A stretch of DNA of 64,000 nucleotides from Aegilops tauschii subsp. strangulata (Eukaryota > Streptophyta > Magnoliopsida > Poales > Poaceae). The stretch covers positions 223,958,628 to 224,022,627 of the forward strand of contig NC_053040.3 in assembly GCF_002575655.3 (NCBI RefSeq), in the 5' to 3' direction. A model generated the notes under the pieces. That model saw only the letters and a program-made list of their open reading frames with translations. It did no database searches and was not told where the DNA came from. Below, one piece after another: positions 11,701 through 22,734 of the stretch; the stretch's first letter is position 1; every line of letters begins with the position of its first letter. The translations under genes were made by a program, and so were the position numbers.

Positions 11701-12166
11701 GGGGACCACTTGCATGTAGGAGTCCAATTTCACGACAATCACCCCAAGGAGGATGGAAGGCAAAGTTCTTTGCAAATCAAGGATGAATCATTTTATAGTT
11801 GAACCACTTGCGTACCCAATGACGTCGAATCTTCTGCCGACGCCTTCTCTTTTCTGTAGCTGTTTCTCCTGGAACATTGTTGTAGTTCTCATGAGAAATA
11901 TAGTGAGCTGAATTTGTGAAGGGTTGCCTGCCACCCTTCTTTTTCTTTGGAGCATCTTCTTCTTGCTCATTTTTATTTGGTTCGGATCTCTTTCCTTTGC
12001 TGGTTGACGGGCCTACCGTTGGGCCCTTGACATTTGGAGCTTTCGATTCATCAGCTGTACCCATGAATACCTCTTCTTCATCGGCCGTACTTAACGGTCT
12101 AGCAGAATCCTCAACTGACTGCATATACATGTGAATAAGAATAGGTTCGAGGGAAAAAGGGGACAA
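8766..12166 (-). pseudogene. Degenerate extra ORF downstream of Copia pol (SIRE/Maximus-like)
   Basis: Reading leftwards from 12166, several open segments chain together: an acidic then lysine-rich N-terminal part (KKKKGG near 11935), charged lysine/glutamate stretches around 11460-11640, a proline-rich linker (10240-10500), and a longer globular part (9419-10519, 366 codons) continuing to 8766. The part around 9680-9800 vaguely resembles plant transposon-protein domains of the Transposase_32 type. Several stops and frame changes break it, and its C-terminus is cut by the LTR ending at 8765. It lies on the strand of the Copia RNase H at 22735-23318 and downstream of it, so I infer it is the additional post-pol ORF of the same element. 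It could instead belong to another element. Confidence 0.5.
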
Positions 12167-12576
12167 AGTTACAAATGCTCACAATGAATATTTTTCTGAA
12201 CAAAAAACATTTTGAAGAAGAGTTAGATACAAACTTTGAGAATTGTTTCAAAGGAAGGAAACATATAGAATGAGCTAGTAGGTCTGAAGAATATACTAGT
12301 CAGTGTGCTAGGCATTCCATTTGAGCGAAACATAACGCAAACCCTAGATCTGAACTGGTTCGGATGCGAGGGACAAGTACAAACCACATCCGCACTGGGA
12401 AAGGTAAAAACCTAGATCTAAGATACGCGATAAAATCGGAGGAAAATAACCGCAGACGAACTCGAATAGTGAAGGACGGAGGCCCGAGTTCAAACTACAT
12501 GTACCCTAGCTAGGTGGCGTGCAGCAGCTACGGCGGCCCCGGGAAGAAGATGGCCCGCGGCGGCAAAGAAAGACTC
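12167..12576 (-). other. Spacer between Copia pol and extra ORF (left part)
   Basis: No convincing ORF or repeat is visible. It is the left half of the sequence between the minus-strand Copia pol and its extra ORF. It is interrupted at 12577-12579 by the CACTA element and resumes at 21967. Confidence 0.4.
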
Positions 12577-12579
12577 CAG

Positions 12580-13230
12580 CACTACTGCAAGATACTGCTA
12601 ACGCGACACTCCGGCACTACTGCAAGATACTGCTAACGCGACACTACGCAATAATCGCAAACGGTAGTGTAAAAACAACCATCAAAAAAGGTGCAAAACG
12701 TTTGCGATGGCGGAGCCATCAAACACAGTTCAGATTTTAGTTGCGTGTGCGATGCAGGGCACACAGTTAATCCATTCCAACTATTTGCGATGAGGCAGAA
12801 CAACAGAAACGGATGGCCATATCAATTTGTGTGCGATGCAGGACACACGGTTAATCCATTCGAACTGTTTGCGATGAGGTAGAACAACGGAAATGGGCAG
12901 CCATATCAATGTGTTTGTGATATACGACATACGGTTCACTCGGACGAACTGTTTTCGATTAGGGAACACAACAGAAACGGTTCAACTTGACAAGATGTGT
13001 GTGATATGCGGCATACAGTTCACATGGATGAATTGTTTGCAATGAGCCAAAAGAACACAAACGAGTCGTGTAAACAAGATGTGTGTGATAAGTGGCAAAC
13101 AACCGACTTGGATGAACTGTTTGTGATGAGAAATTACAACACAGACGGTCAATACAGTTACTTCGTGTGCGATTCTATGTGTACAAAAAACTTTGAAAAA
13201 TGCAAACTAGTTGCTTGCGGTGGCTAGGAG
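12580..13230 (+). repeat. Left subterminal repeats of the CACTA element
   Basis: A 35-bp unit (ACTGCAAGATACTGCTAACG...) is duplicated at the very end. From about 12730 follow about five direct repeats of some 82-86 bp, each with GTGTGYGATRNGGNACACGGTT-like and GAACTGTTTGCGATGAG-like boxes. They grow more divergent inward. Such arrays are typical CACTA subterminal regions and give spurious short ORFs. Confidence 0.65.
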
Positions 13231-13584
13231 TATCCCACATGATGCATTTGCGAGTACTCGTGTGTGAGATTACTATGTTACACATACATTTCCTTATGTT
13301 AATATGTATGTGAATTTGCAATATGGACAGTTAATATGCAAATACCTTCTGGACATCGGGCACACGCTTAAACTCAATGAACTGTGTACGATACTAATAC
13401 TTTCCATGAAAATTTATGAACTTGGGTAATAGCATTTGAGTAACATATATATAGTGGTTACACTATTCGACAAAAGGAGGATCTTCGTAACACGGTTTTG
13501 ACAACCATATGGTCCATATCTACATACTTAACATACATAGTAACAACTAGCACATTTTTAGAGGCTGAGGGCCAACAACCACAA
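13231..13584. other. AT-rich spacer 3' of minus-strand B3-like gene
   Basis: No gene is visible. One further decayed subterminal box (GGGCACACG...GAACTGTGTACGAT) lies near 13358-13392. The rest is probably 3' flank of the minus-strand gene. Confidence 0.4.
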
Positions 13585-14992
13585 CTATCCACTGGAAGCA
13601 GCTTGATCACCGTGACTTGGCATCTCATCAATGAAAAGGAAGAGCCCTCCTGTGCCTTGGTAGAGCATGAGTAGAACAATGTCTCCAATTTTCCAATATG
13701 GATGCATTGCCACGAGAAGCAAGAACTTGTTAATTTGAATGGTTCCATTTCTGCGGGAAATGTAGTACCTTGCAATCACTTTGGTGTTATTAGCAGGCAC
13801 AAGTGTAATTCGACCACGCCGGGAAATCGATCCAGGAACTGCTATAGGGGGCAATTTTTGTTGACATGTAGAATAAAAACCAATTGTAACATATCGTTGA
13901 AGATATATATATATAGTTTATGAGCATCAACATTAAAATAAGACTTTTTACCAGCGTTTTGTGCACACAATTGGTCTTGTTCAGTGTGTGCACCATAGGT
14001 CTAATTAATCCCATCCAAAATCCAGCGTTCATACGTTGTGCTATCTCTGTCAGATTATCAACAAAGTTTATGACATGCTTCAAGTCCTTCCAGTGAAATT
14101 TGGTACGCTTAGTAACATACACATCGTTCACTATGCATCCAACATATCCTGCTTAAAAGGTGGAAAGGCATTATTTATTCAGAACATGGCAGAAGAATAT
14201 ATAGTGCGCATAAATTGGTAAATAGAATTTCTTACTGCCTAGGAACAGAGTCAGAATATGATATCACAATTGGTTGCTTAAATAGTGATCAATTAGTCGG
14301 AAGAAATACCCCAATTTTGATAAGTAATATGACAACATGGAGAAAGTTGAAAGGACACTAACCTCGATCAGACTTTGATCGGCTGATGACGTTGGGGAAG
14401 TAAACATCCATGTTAATTAGACCAGGCTGTGGTGCACGCATTAGAATTTTATTGCCATCTTTCAGTTCATAACACTTAGACATTTTTCTCCAAAGGTCCG
14501 CATTAAAATAGGAGTGACCATCTTTATCAAGTTTTACGCTAACCGTCATTGTAAATCCATGCTGCATTGTCAATATGACATCCTGGGAGTCATCAACAAA
14601 GTAAAGCCCAAGATTTCCTTCTACTCCTGTTCTTGCAAAGCAAGGGATGTACTTCTTGAAATGAAAATTAAGATCGTAAATTAGATATATTGAAATAACA
14701 GAGCAAGATGCAAATATGGGAGTAACTGATAGAACAGATAAATATATAGATGAAAGCAAATTACAAAAATATAGAATTAAAACTAGATAATGTAACAAAG
14801 ATTTGATGCAAATATATAGATAATGTAGCAACAGACGGTATATGTTCACAAATTTAGGCCATGCCGACCGTGGTAGGCTGAGATTGAACATATCGAGCGC
14901 TCCCCAAAGTCATCCGGAATGGTGAGATAGAACTTCGTTTCCAACTGGCCACGACCACAGTTGCCCGATTTGTGCTCGCACTGTGGACACAT
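13585..14992 (-). pseudogene. Candidate B3-like protein gene A, four exons, probably broken
   Basis: A possible start at 14992 gives MCPQCEHKSGNC, then KFYLTIPDDFGE. Exon 2 (14654-14363) has VSVKLDKDGHSYF...WRKMSKCYELKDGNKILM, resembling the second half of a plant B3 DNA-binding domain (W-x-F/M, then E/D-GD). Exon 3 (14148-13952) follows TTTTAAGCAG and ends at CTGGTAAAAA; its phases agree with exon 2. The last segment to a stop at 13585 has a second B3-like pattern ending WKIGDIVLLMLY. The acceptor expected at 13858 reads AA rather than AG, and the exon 1-2 junction is unresolved. B3 proteins are nuclear transcription factors; that role here is inference. It lies beside the tandem array, divergent from gene B. 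Confidence 0.45.
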
Positions 14993-15394
14993 GAATGAAC
15001 ACCCATGAATCAGCTAGAACAAAAATGATTCCACGGCGATTTCCGCCGGTTGATTAGCAGCGACGGACGGACTGCGATAAGAGATGAGTGAATATTTCGC
15101 TTTGATTACTTTCTCCAAGAGAAAAATCCCCAGCCCAATCCCGTAGAAAACCCAGTCGGCCAGAGTCTAGAATGTCAGTGCAGATAGGTGGCGGAAAGCG
15201 GTAGGGGCGAAATCCCGTGCCGTTTGGAGCGCGACCTACGCCCGCCGCCAACAGCCGTCGAGCTTAGGGTGCAGAGTTGCAGAGGAGTCCGCGGCGAGTG
15301 AGTGGGAACGAAGTGGGCGAGGGATTTCTTTTTCCTTTTGCATGTGTGAGTAAACACACACGGTTCGCAGAGGCGACGAAGATGAATCATGTGC
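14993..15394. other. Upstream region of gene A
   Basis: This is moderately GC-rich sequence between gene A and the tandem array, with no clear ORF. 15355-15440 (GCGACGAAGATGAA...) recurs in diverged form near 18235-18305, so related repeat sequence brackets the array on both sides. A promoter for gene A may lie here, but no clear TATA box was found. Confidence 0.4.
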
Positions 15395-18305
15395 GATAGT
15401 AAATCACCGAGATTGAATGGGAATCCAAATCTCCTTTGTCCTTCATCCATGAGTTTTTTTCTACGATGAACATAAACCCTGCTAATCACCGTGTTCAAAT
15501 TTGACACTTTTCTGGGTTCATTTACAATATTTACGGGATTATGTTCATTTTGTAGGCATTAGTGCACATAATTCAAATTCAAATAATTGGTGCTTCAAAA
15601 GGTGCACAAGAACGGTCTGGAAAAACCGTACTCGAGGTATTTAGTAATTTCTCAAGCCTTTTACAAGGAATGGGCAGAGATTTCAATGGAATGCGTGGCA
15701 ATAGTCAACCCCAAATGCGTCATTTACTAGGTTATCAACTATAGAACAATGAAATACGTGCTTGAAAAACATGACACCTGGCATGGTGCCATGGTATGGC
15801 CTCACCGTGCCCTGGTACAAAGCTGAGAAGGTTTGATTTATGTCGTCATGGACGCCCTTCATAAATGGAACCATCACCGAGGAAGTTCAATGCTTTCGAG
15901 AGGGAAATCACCAAGATTGAAGGGGAATCGAAATTTTCGTCCTAGTTTGTCATTCAGTTTTTTTTCCAACGATCAACATACCGCCTCAAATGCAACGTGT
16001 TCAAATTTGACATTTTTCCGAACTCATTTACCATATTTAGGGGATTATGTGCATCTTCTAGGCATTAATTATGCACATAATTCAAATTCGAACAACCGGT
16101 GCATGAAAAGGTGCACAAGAACGGTCTGGAAAACCATGCTCGTGCTATTTACTACATTTTCATGCCTTTTACAAGGAATGGGCAGATATTTCAAGGAAAT
16201 GTGTGGCAATAGTCAACCATAAACGCGTCGTTTACTGGGTTAACAACTATACAAAAATGAAATACATGATTGGAAAACATGACGCCTGGTGTGGTGCCAT
16301 GGTATGGCCTCACCGTGCCCTGCTAAAAATGTCATCATGCACGCCTTTCATAAATTGAACCATCACCGAGGAAGTTTCATGGTTTCGAGGAGAAAATCAC
16401 CAAGATTGAAGGGGGGTCCAAATTTCCTTTGTCCTTTATCCACGAGTTTTTTTCTATGATGAACATACAACCTGCAAATCACCGTGTTCAAATTTGGCAC
16501 TTTTCCGGGTTCATTTGCCATATTTAGAGGATTATGTACATTTCCTAGGCATTAATGCACATAATTGAAGTTCAAACAATCGGTGCATGAAAGGGTGCAC
16601 AAGAACGGCCTGGAAAACCATGCTCGTGCCATTTAGTAAATTCGCATGCCTTTTACAAGGCATAGACAGATATTTCGATGAAATGTGTGGCAATAGTCAA
16701 GCACAAATGTTTGTTTGTTGGGTTTTCAACTATAGAAAAATGAAATAAATGCTTCAAAAACATGACGCCTAGCATGATGCCATGGCATGACCTCACCATG
16801 CCCTGGTAAAAATTTGAGAAGGTTTCGCTTATGTCGTCATGCACGCCCTTCATAAATCGAACCATCACCGAGGAAGTTCCATGCTTTCGAGAGGGAAATC
16901 CCCAAGATTGAAGGGGAATCCAAATTTACATCCTAGTTTGTCATTCGGTTTTTTTCCAACGATCAACATACCACCTCAAATGCAACGTGTTCAAATTTGA
17001 CACTTTTTCGGGATCATTTACCATATTTATGGGATTATGTGCATTTTCTAGGCATTAATGGACATAATTCAAATTCGAACAATCGGTGCATGAAAAGGTG
17101 CACACGAACGGTCTGGAAAGCCATGCTCGTGTTATTTAGTACATTCTCATGCCTTTTACAAGGAATGAGCAAATATTTCAAGGAAATGTGTGGCAATAGT
17201 CAACCATAAACGCGTCGTTTACTTGGTTAACAACTATAAAAAAATGAAACACATGGTTGGAAAACATGACGCCTCGCATGGTGCCATGGTATGGCCTCAC
17301 CATGCCCTGGTAAAAATTTGGAGAATGTTTTCCTTATGTCGTGATGCACACCTTTCATGAATCGAACCATCACCGAGGAAGTTTCATGGTTTCGAGGGGG
17401 AAATCACCAAGATTGAAGGGGGATCCAAATTTCCTTTGTCCTTTGTCCACGAGTTTTTTTTTCTATGATGAACATACAATCTGCAAATCACCGTGTTTAA
17501 ATTTGGCACTTTTCCGGGTTCATTTGCCATATTTAGGGGATTATGTGCATTTCCTAGGCATTAATGCACATAATTCAAGTTCAAACAATCGGTGCATGAA
17601 AGGGCGCACAAGAACGGCCTGGAAAACCATGCTCGTGCCATTTAGTAAATTCTCATGCCTTTTACAAGGAAGGGATAGATATTTCGATGAAATGTGTGGC
17701 AATAGTCAACCACAAACGGTTGTTTATTGGGTTTTAAACTATAGAAAAAATGAAATAAATGCTTGAAAAACATGACTCCTGGCATGGTGTGCCATGGTAT
17801 GACCTCACCATGCCCTGGAAAAAATTTGAGAAGGTTTGGCTTATGTCGTCATGCACGCCCTTCATAAATCGAACCATCACTAAGGAAGTTCCATGCTTTC
17901 GAGAGGAAAATCACCAAGATTGAAGGGGAATCCAATTTTTTTCGTTCTTTGCCCTGGAGTTTTTTTCTTTGACGAACATACACCCTGCAAATCACCGTGT
18001 TCAAATTTGGCATTTTTCCGGGCTCATTTACCATATTTAGGGGATTATGTGCATTTTCTAGGCATTTAGCGCATATAAATCCAATCCAGCTACAGGTACA
18101 CGGGTGTGATGTGAGGGACGTGGATTGTCGTTCGATCGCGGCGCATCCTACGGTGCACACTCGTGCGCGCGTGGCTGGGATTCCGGCCAATCATAACGCA
18201 ACACACAATAGGCTCAGCGCACACTGTTTTCGGAAGCGACGAAGATGAACCGTGTGCAATAATGAACGAGCAAAATTGTAAGGGAAGCCAAATTTCTATT
18301 GTCAT
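15395..18305. repeat. Dimeric ~500-bp tandem array inside the CACTA element
   Basis: A unit of about 490-507 bp repeats at anchors CCATCAC 15871, 16360, 16862, 17367 and 17874, with a partial unit at each end. Two unit types alternate: type A has TTC(A/C)ATGCTTTCGAGAGG and a CAACGATCAACATACC box; type B has TTTCATGGTTTCGAGG and CTATGATGAACATAC. The order is A-B-A-B-A, and the last A is a hybrid with B-type sequence in its second half. This is a higher-order (about 1 kb dimer) structure. ORFs in it are shadows of the repetition. Confidence 0.8.
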
Positions 18306-18385
18306 TTGTCGTTGAGCTCTTGAATACCACCGCACTGTACGGCTGCCCGGCCCCTCCATCCTAGAGCCCTCTTTAGGCGTCGTCC

Positions 18386-18778
18386 ATGGCACCGCGGTCC
18401 ACAGTAACTGGTAAGGAAGCGATGGCATCCCACCGCGTCGCCTTCCTCGCTGCCCGCGACCGCACACATTGTAAGGAAGTGATGGCATCTCGCCGCGCTG
18501 AGTTCATCGCCGTCGGCGGCCAGACAGTTACATGGGCGGACTTTGAGGCTGCCATGGCCGAATGGATGGTGGATCTAGAGGTGGCCAAAGCCGCACAGAA
18601 GGAGCGGAAAAGGCAGAAAGCAGTCAAGAAAAGAGAGTCCCGCCGCCGCAAGAAAAAAGAGGCCGCACGCCGTGGTGAGGAGAACTTGGCGGAGATCGAA
18701 GCATGGTGGGCTGCCGCCTACAAGGCCGGGAAGGAGAACGTCGACGTTTGGCCAGCATGCCCCGATGGCAGTATGTGA
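18386..18778 (+). CDS. Small basic coiled-coil-like ORF inside the CACTA element
   Basis: An open frame of 130 codons starts at ATG 18386 (context GTCCATGG) and ends TGA. It has an internal duplication near its start (GKEAMASHRVAFLAARDRT / CKEVMASRRAEFIAVGGQT), an alanine-rich helix, a strongly basic run (KRQKAVKKRESRRRKKK, about residues 75-91) and a tail ending WPACPDGSM. The basic run could serve as a nuclear localisation signal. The GC content is higher than its surroundings. No family is recognised. It could be a fragment of a captured host gene. Confidence 0.45.
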   Translation: MAPRSTVTGKEAMASHRVAFLAARDRTHCKEVMASRRAEFIAVGGQTVTWADFEAAMAEWMVDLEVAKAAQKERKRQKAVKKRESRRRKKKEAARRGEENLAEIEAWWAAAYKAGKENVDVWPACPDGSM

Positions 18779-19400
18779 GAAGTAGTTTAAGTTTGTAGTA
18801 TTAGAGCAAATTACCAGTAGTACTTTAAGTTTGTAGTATTAACGTACAATGTCGGTAAGAGCATCCTTTGAGGGCTTTGAGCGTTGATTAGCATGTGTGC
18901 CCGTGTGCGTTTTTTTGTGTTAATCATTAGAAGATCACAAAAAACACGGTTTCTATGCCGTACCCGTCTGCGTTTTTTTGCGTCAATGATCCATAAGTCA
19001 GTTACCTGTGCGATGTTTCCTAATAAACCAGGCGTACCATTGACCCAAAAAATCAACTACACGTGTACATTTTTTTGGAGACGGGATCTGCCAACTTTCT
19101 TTTTTCTCGCACACAAGTATTTTACACGCTTTGTCTGTGTTGTGTGTTTCCCCCGCCCAAGTTTCAAGTTTCGTAGTGAAATTTTCACTAGGCGCGGGAT
19201 TTCAGAATTTATTCCTCCAACCACATCCACACCCTCAGTATCACCCCCCTCATGCCTCCCCCTACCGGCATCCCAAACCGCCGCCGCCGCAACCACAGCT
19301 TCAACCACATCTACGTTCTGCTCGGATCTAGTCAGGTAACCCACCGATCTCTATCACGGCCCCGGCCTGATTGCTTAAATGACGCCTGCGAAACATCCTC
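18779..19400. other. Spacer inside the CACTA element
   Basis: There is a short direct repeat (ACTTTAAGTTTGTAGTATTA-like) at 18786-18840, then GCGTTTTTTTGYGT boxes near 18905 and 18970. The C-rich part near 19210-19330 gives chance ORFs. No gene is supported. Confidence 0.35.
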
Positions 19401-20698
19401 ATGCCTCCAAATCCCCACCGCCAGGAGCTGATGGCGGTCTATGGCGCGATGGCCGCTGTGCGTGTTGACCCGGAGGAACACCTCGCCTCCGCTGGCCCAG
19501 ATGAAGTGCCCTAGCGACTACCCCCAGGACTTAACAGGTAATATCTGACCAACAACAAACTTACAATACATGACTTAGGATATCACTAGAGATGCTGCCC
19601 ATTTGCTATTTTTAGTGGATGTTAACCCTGTTGTACTTAACATGCCTGTCCATGTACTTACGCAGGGTCATAACGGCCAATGCTGTTGTTTGCCGTCGAG
19701 GTTAGCTGCATCCCATGTCTTACACTATTTCACATCATTTGTGCAATTGTAGTTTAACTTCTACCATTTACTGGTTGCCTGTAGGTACACATATCAGTGG
19801 CACTCATCCACGCTTCGACATGGAGGAATAGCTCGCCTCCACCGCCGCTGACTTTGGGCGGGCTCTGGCCAAGATGAAGTGCCCCAGCAACCACCTCTCA
19901 TGACTTACCAAGTATGTACTCACCAGTTCAATCTTACCAATACCAGTTGCAATTAATGGCTATGTTCTGTACGGTCGATGTACTAAGCATGTTGTAGTAA
20001 ACATGCCTAACACGTTTTAGCTATTTTCCCTACTTTTTTATAGACAACTGGGCCATTATCTGCTCTGGCAGCACCTGCCCTGTGATGTTTAACTCTACCA
20101 ATTGCATTTTTATCAGTACCGGTTTCAATGGCCATTAAGCATGTTGCAATTAACAGTTGTATCGATTTTTAAATAGTTGTTTTCAATGGCTACAAACTTA
20201 CAAAACATGAATTAGGATGTTGTTAAGCGTGTTGCAATTAACAGTTGTATCCATTTTTTAATCCGCCCCTTTGCTACCGTGCTACTCTTTCGCAATGAAG
20301 ATATCACTACAGATGCTGCTGTTTTATTACCATTTGCTATTTTTGGTGGATGTTAACCCTGTTGTAGTTAACATTGGCTTTCCATGTACTTACACAGGGC
20401 TACAATGGGCGATGCTGTTGTTTGCCATCGAGGTTAGATGCATCCCATGTCTTGTACACCATCTATTCCTAGATATAAGTATTTTTAGAGATTCCAATAT
20501 AGACTACATAAGGAGCAACATGAGTGAATCTAGATTCTAATCTAAACTATATCTATAATTCTATATACATCCGTATGTAGTTCATATTAAAATCTCAAAA
20601 AAATACTTGTACTTAGGAACATAGTTAGTTGTATTTTACATCATTTGTGCAATCTCAGTTTAGCTTCTAACATTTACTGGTTGCTTGTAGGTACATAT
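19401..20698 (+). repeat. Tandemly duplicated exon-like block upstream of gene B
   Basis: A short ORF starts at ATG 19401 (MPPNPHRQELMAVYGAM...). Its GAGGAACACCTCGCC...GATGAAGTGCCC part recurs at 19831-19890. The sequence GTGGATGTTAACCCTGTTGTA through CATTTACTGGTTGC occurs at 19616-19780 and again at 20337-20690. The second copy is split by a MITE and leads directly into gene B. The first copy ends with GATCCACGCTTCGA-like sequence too (near 19806-19822). This looks like a segmental tandem duplication of the 5' part of gene B. Confidence 0.55.
20466..20621. mobile_element. Stowaway-like (Mariner) MITE
   Basis: About 156 bp with inverted ends (TTCCTAGATATAAGTATTTTT and the inverse of AAATACTTGTACTTAGGAAC), flanked by TA. 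It interrupts the second copy of the duplicated block. Its middle (ACTACATAAGGAGCAACATG) matches the pattern of Triticeae Thalos/Athos-type Stowaway elements. The ends are somewhat diverged, so the exact border is uncertain by a few bases. Confidence 0.65.
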
Positions 20699-21227
20699 AT
20701 GAGCGGTACTGATCCACGCTTCGATCCCTTTTGCATATGGGGCAATGAGATATTCATGAACAAGCGTCAAGTGAGAAAACTAAGAAAGATAGTTAGGCGA
20801 AAGAAACGGGTGATTGGAATTAAGCTCTTTATTTACACTTTGTCCAAGACAACAGTGAACTTTAGGATGGTAAGTAATGTGTTGCCTTTTCTACCTGCCC
20901 ACAACAAGTTACTCTATTAGACCTCAGTATCTGATATTTTTCTCTTTTCAGTGGTTTTCGAAGCTATTTACTGATGATTACCTTGCAAACTACATGACCG
21001 GAGTGGAGGCAACTAAGGTTAAAGTATATAATTCATGCTACCATGATAATGCTCTAGAAGTCTTCCTGAAGGCGGTGAGGGATGGGCGGGCGATCGCCAC
21101 AAGGGGTTGGACAAAAGTGGTTCGTGCCTATGGCATGCAGGAAGGCACATTATGGGCATTCCGCTTCTTCAACACCATCGGCAGTCAAAATTATTTACAC
21201 GTGTCTCTTCACCTTTACTGCCTTTAA
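20699..21227 (+). CDS. Candidate B3-like DNA-binding protein gene B, two exons
   Basis: Exon 1 (20699-20869) starts at ATG and ends GGATG before GTAAGT. Exon 2 (20952-21227) follows TCTCTTTTCAG. Both junctions are phase 0 and the joined frame of 148 codons has no stop. Residues 33-46 are very basic (RKLRKIVRRKKR), possibly a nuclear signal. The rest fits a B3 fold: WFSKLFTDDYLANYM, then ALEVFLKAVRDG, then RGWTKVVRAYGMQEGTLWAFRF, which matches the B3 signature GW..F....L..GD...F.F apart from the G-D step. It would act in the nucleus on DNA if functional. The upstream duplication suggests a longer 5' gene once existed. Confidence 0.5.
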
Positions 21228-21963
21228 ATATTGTGGTTCATCATAGTTAATAGCTGCCTAATCCTGTAATTACTGAACATATTGTATTGGTAATTTTATT
21301 TATGGATTCATTGTTGAACTATTGTGCTGAGAATTTGAATTGCACGTTTCATATTTCAAAATTTCCAATTCGAATAATAAATTACAGGCAAAAATAAAAA
21401 TATACAGGAGCTAATAGAATAATGTGCACGCGGTTAGAAAGAAAACAGTGTGTGCAAAAGAAAACAACTTTGCAAATGGTTCTGGCAGTAAAAGTGCTTG
21501 TTATGGATAGCCCAATGCAACACAGTTTTCTACATCAAATCATGTGTGATGTAGTTCATTAAAGGAAACAGTTAACCAAGTACACCTTTCACACACGAGC
21601 GTATACATAAAACTGTGTGGGATGTACATACGAACGGAACCGTTTTCCCTGGATTGACTGTGTGGGGTGTACATAAGAACGGAAACATATTCCTTGGATT
21701 GACTGTGTGTGATATACATATGAACGAAAATCTTTTTCTAGGATTCACCGTGTGGGATGTACATACGAACGGAAATGATTGGGTTTCGATGCCTCGCCCG
21801 ATCGCACACAGCCCCAGCCTGTGTCCCAGGAGGGCCTATCGCCGACGATTTCTAGGTTGTGTGGGAAGGACCCCCTATCACCCACACTCACTTGGTGATG
21901 GTTCCAAATGCCGTCGTGGAAAGGGGTTAAAAACCGTTTGTATAGCACCGACGCATACCAGTG
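21228..21963 (-). repeat. Right subterminal repeats and end of the CACTA element
   Basis: 21610-21780 holds four direct repeats of about 50 bp with GTGTGGGATGTACATACGAACGGAAA-type boxes; looser copies extend left to about 21430. The stretch to 21963 contains AAAAACCGTTTG and ends ACCAGTG followed by the TSD CAG. The boxes differ in sequence from those at the left end. Confidence 0.65.
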
Positions 21964-21966
21964 CAG

Positions 21967-22734
21967 TGACCTCTTTCCGGCAGTTAAGTTATGAAGGGGT
22001 CGTCGGCGTCGAGCTCAAGGAGGAACGCTGCAGAGAGGATTTCAGAGGAGACAGTGGCAAGGAGAAAAGGAAGTGAGCGAGGAAGAGGGGGGTTGGTGCG
22101 GTTTCTATATGCGAATGGAAATAACCGCACACTGTGAATCCGATCGAACGGCCTTAATACAGAGAGCATTGCGATTCAACGAACAATATTGGATGGTAGT
22201 TAATGGATTGCATGTGGAAACCATCATAAAGATCGTGGTCCTAACTTGGGAGGGAAACCCCAAATTTTTGACACCTTTCGCCAAAACAGATTAATGTTCG
22301 CACTGAATTTTGATTGTGGTCAAGTACACCAGATAAAGTTTCGTTCCAGATAAAATTGAGCATTCATAATGGAACAACATAGACTGGAAGAGAAAGAATA
22401 GAGGGAAAACATGGTCCTAGGCATTTCACTAAGTCAGAGAAACACAAACACGCGAACAAATGGCAATGAGAGAAATGCATTCAGACTAACACAAAAACTT
22501 TCGATCAAAAATAAATCCAATTGAAGAGAATTGTGGTGGCGTGAACCACCGTATAAGAACTGTATGACCCCGAGCGTCGCACAACTATCGTGGCACCGGG
22601 TTAGTCTAGTTCTTCATTAATGTATTCACTCTCAGAAAGAAAATTTCACTTTGTCGAAAATTTGAAACTCTTCGAGTGTTATGCACCCATTCGTTCTAAG
22701 ATGTGCAAGTGTTAGCACGGGTGCCGAGTCTAGC
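21967..22734 (-). other. Spacer between Copia pol and extra ORF (right part)
   Basis: This is the right half of the segment split by the CACTA insertion. It contains no convincing ORF. On the minus strand it follows the pol stop codon at 22735. Confidence 0.4.

Larger units (their letters stand above)
12580..21963. mobile_element. Gene-carrying CACTA-type transposon without visible transposase
   Basis: The left end starts CACTACTGCAAG and the right end is the inverse of CACTGGTATGCG. Both are flanked by CAG (12577-12579 and 21964-21966), a 3-bp TSD as CACTA elements make. Internal ends carry different subterminal direct repeats. Both termini contain CAAACGGT followed by a TTTAACC-like or AAAACAACC-like run in the terminal region. 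Two other CACTAC strings (12615, 12642) could be the left end but lack a matching TSD. The 9384 bp contain two B3-like gene candidates, a basic ORF, a dimeric tandem array and a MITE. I see no TNP2-type transposase, so it is probably non-autonomous. Confidence 0.6.

Noticed and set aside
12615..12642. Alternative left ends of the CACTA element at 12615 and 12642
   Set aside because: Both start CACTAC, but the preceding three bases (CGG, CGA) do not match the CAG after the right end; 12580 does.
14700..14891. Hydrophobic N-terminal extension of the gene A frame
   Set aside because: It is AT-rich sequence between a plausible acceptor at 14655 and exon 1; more likely intron than a membrane segment.
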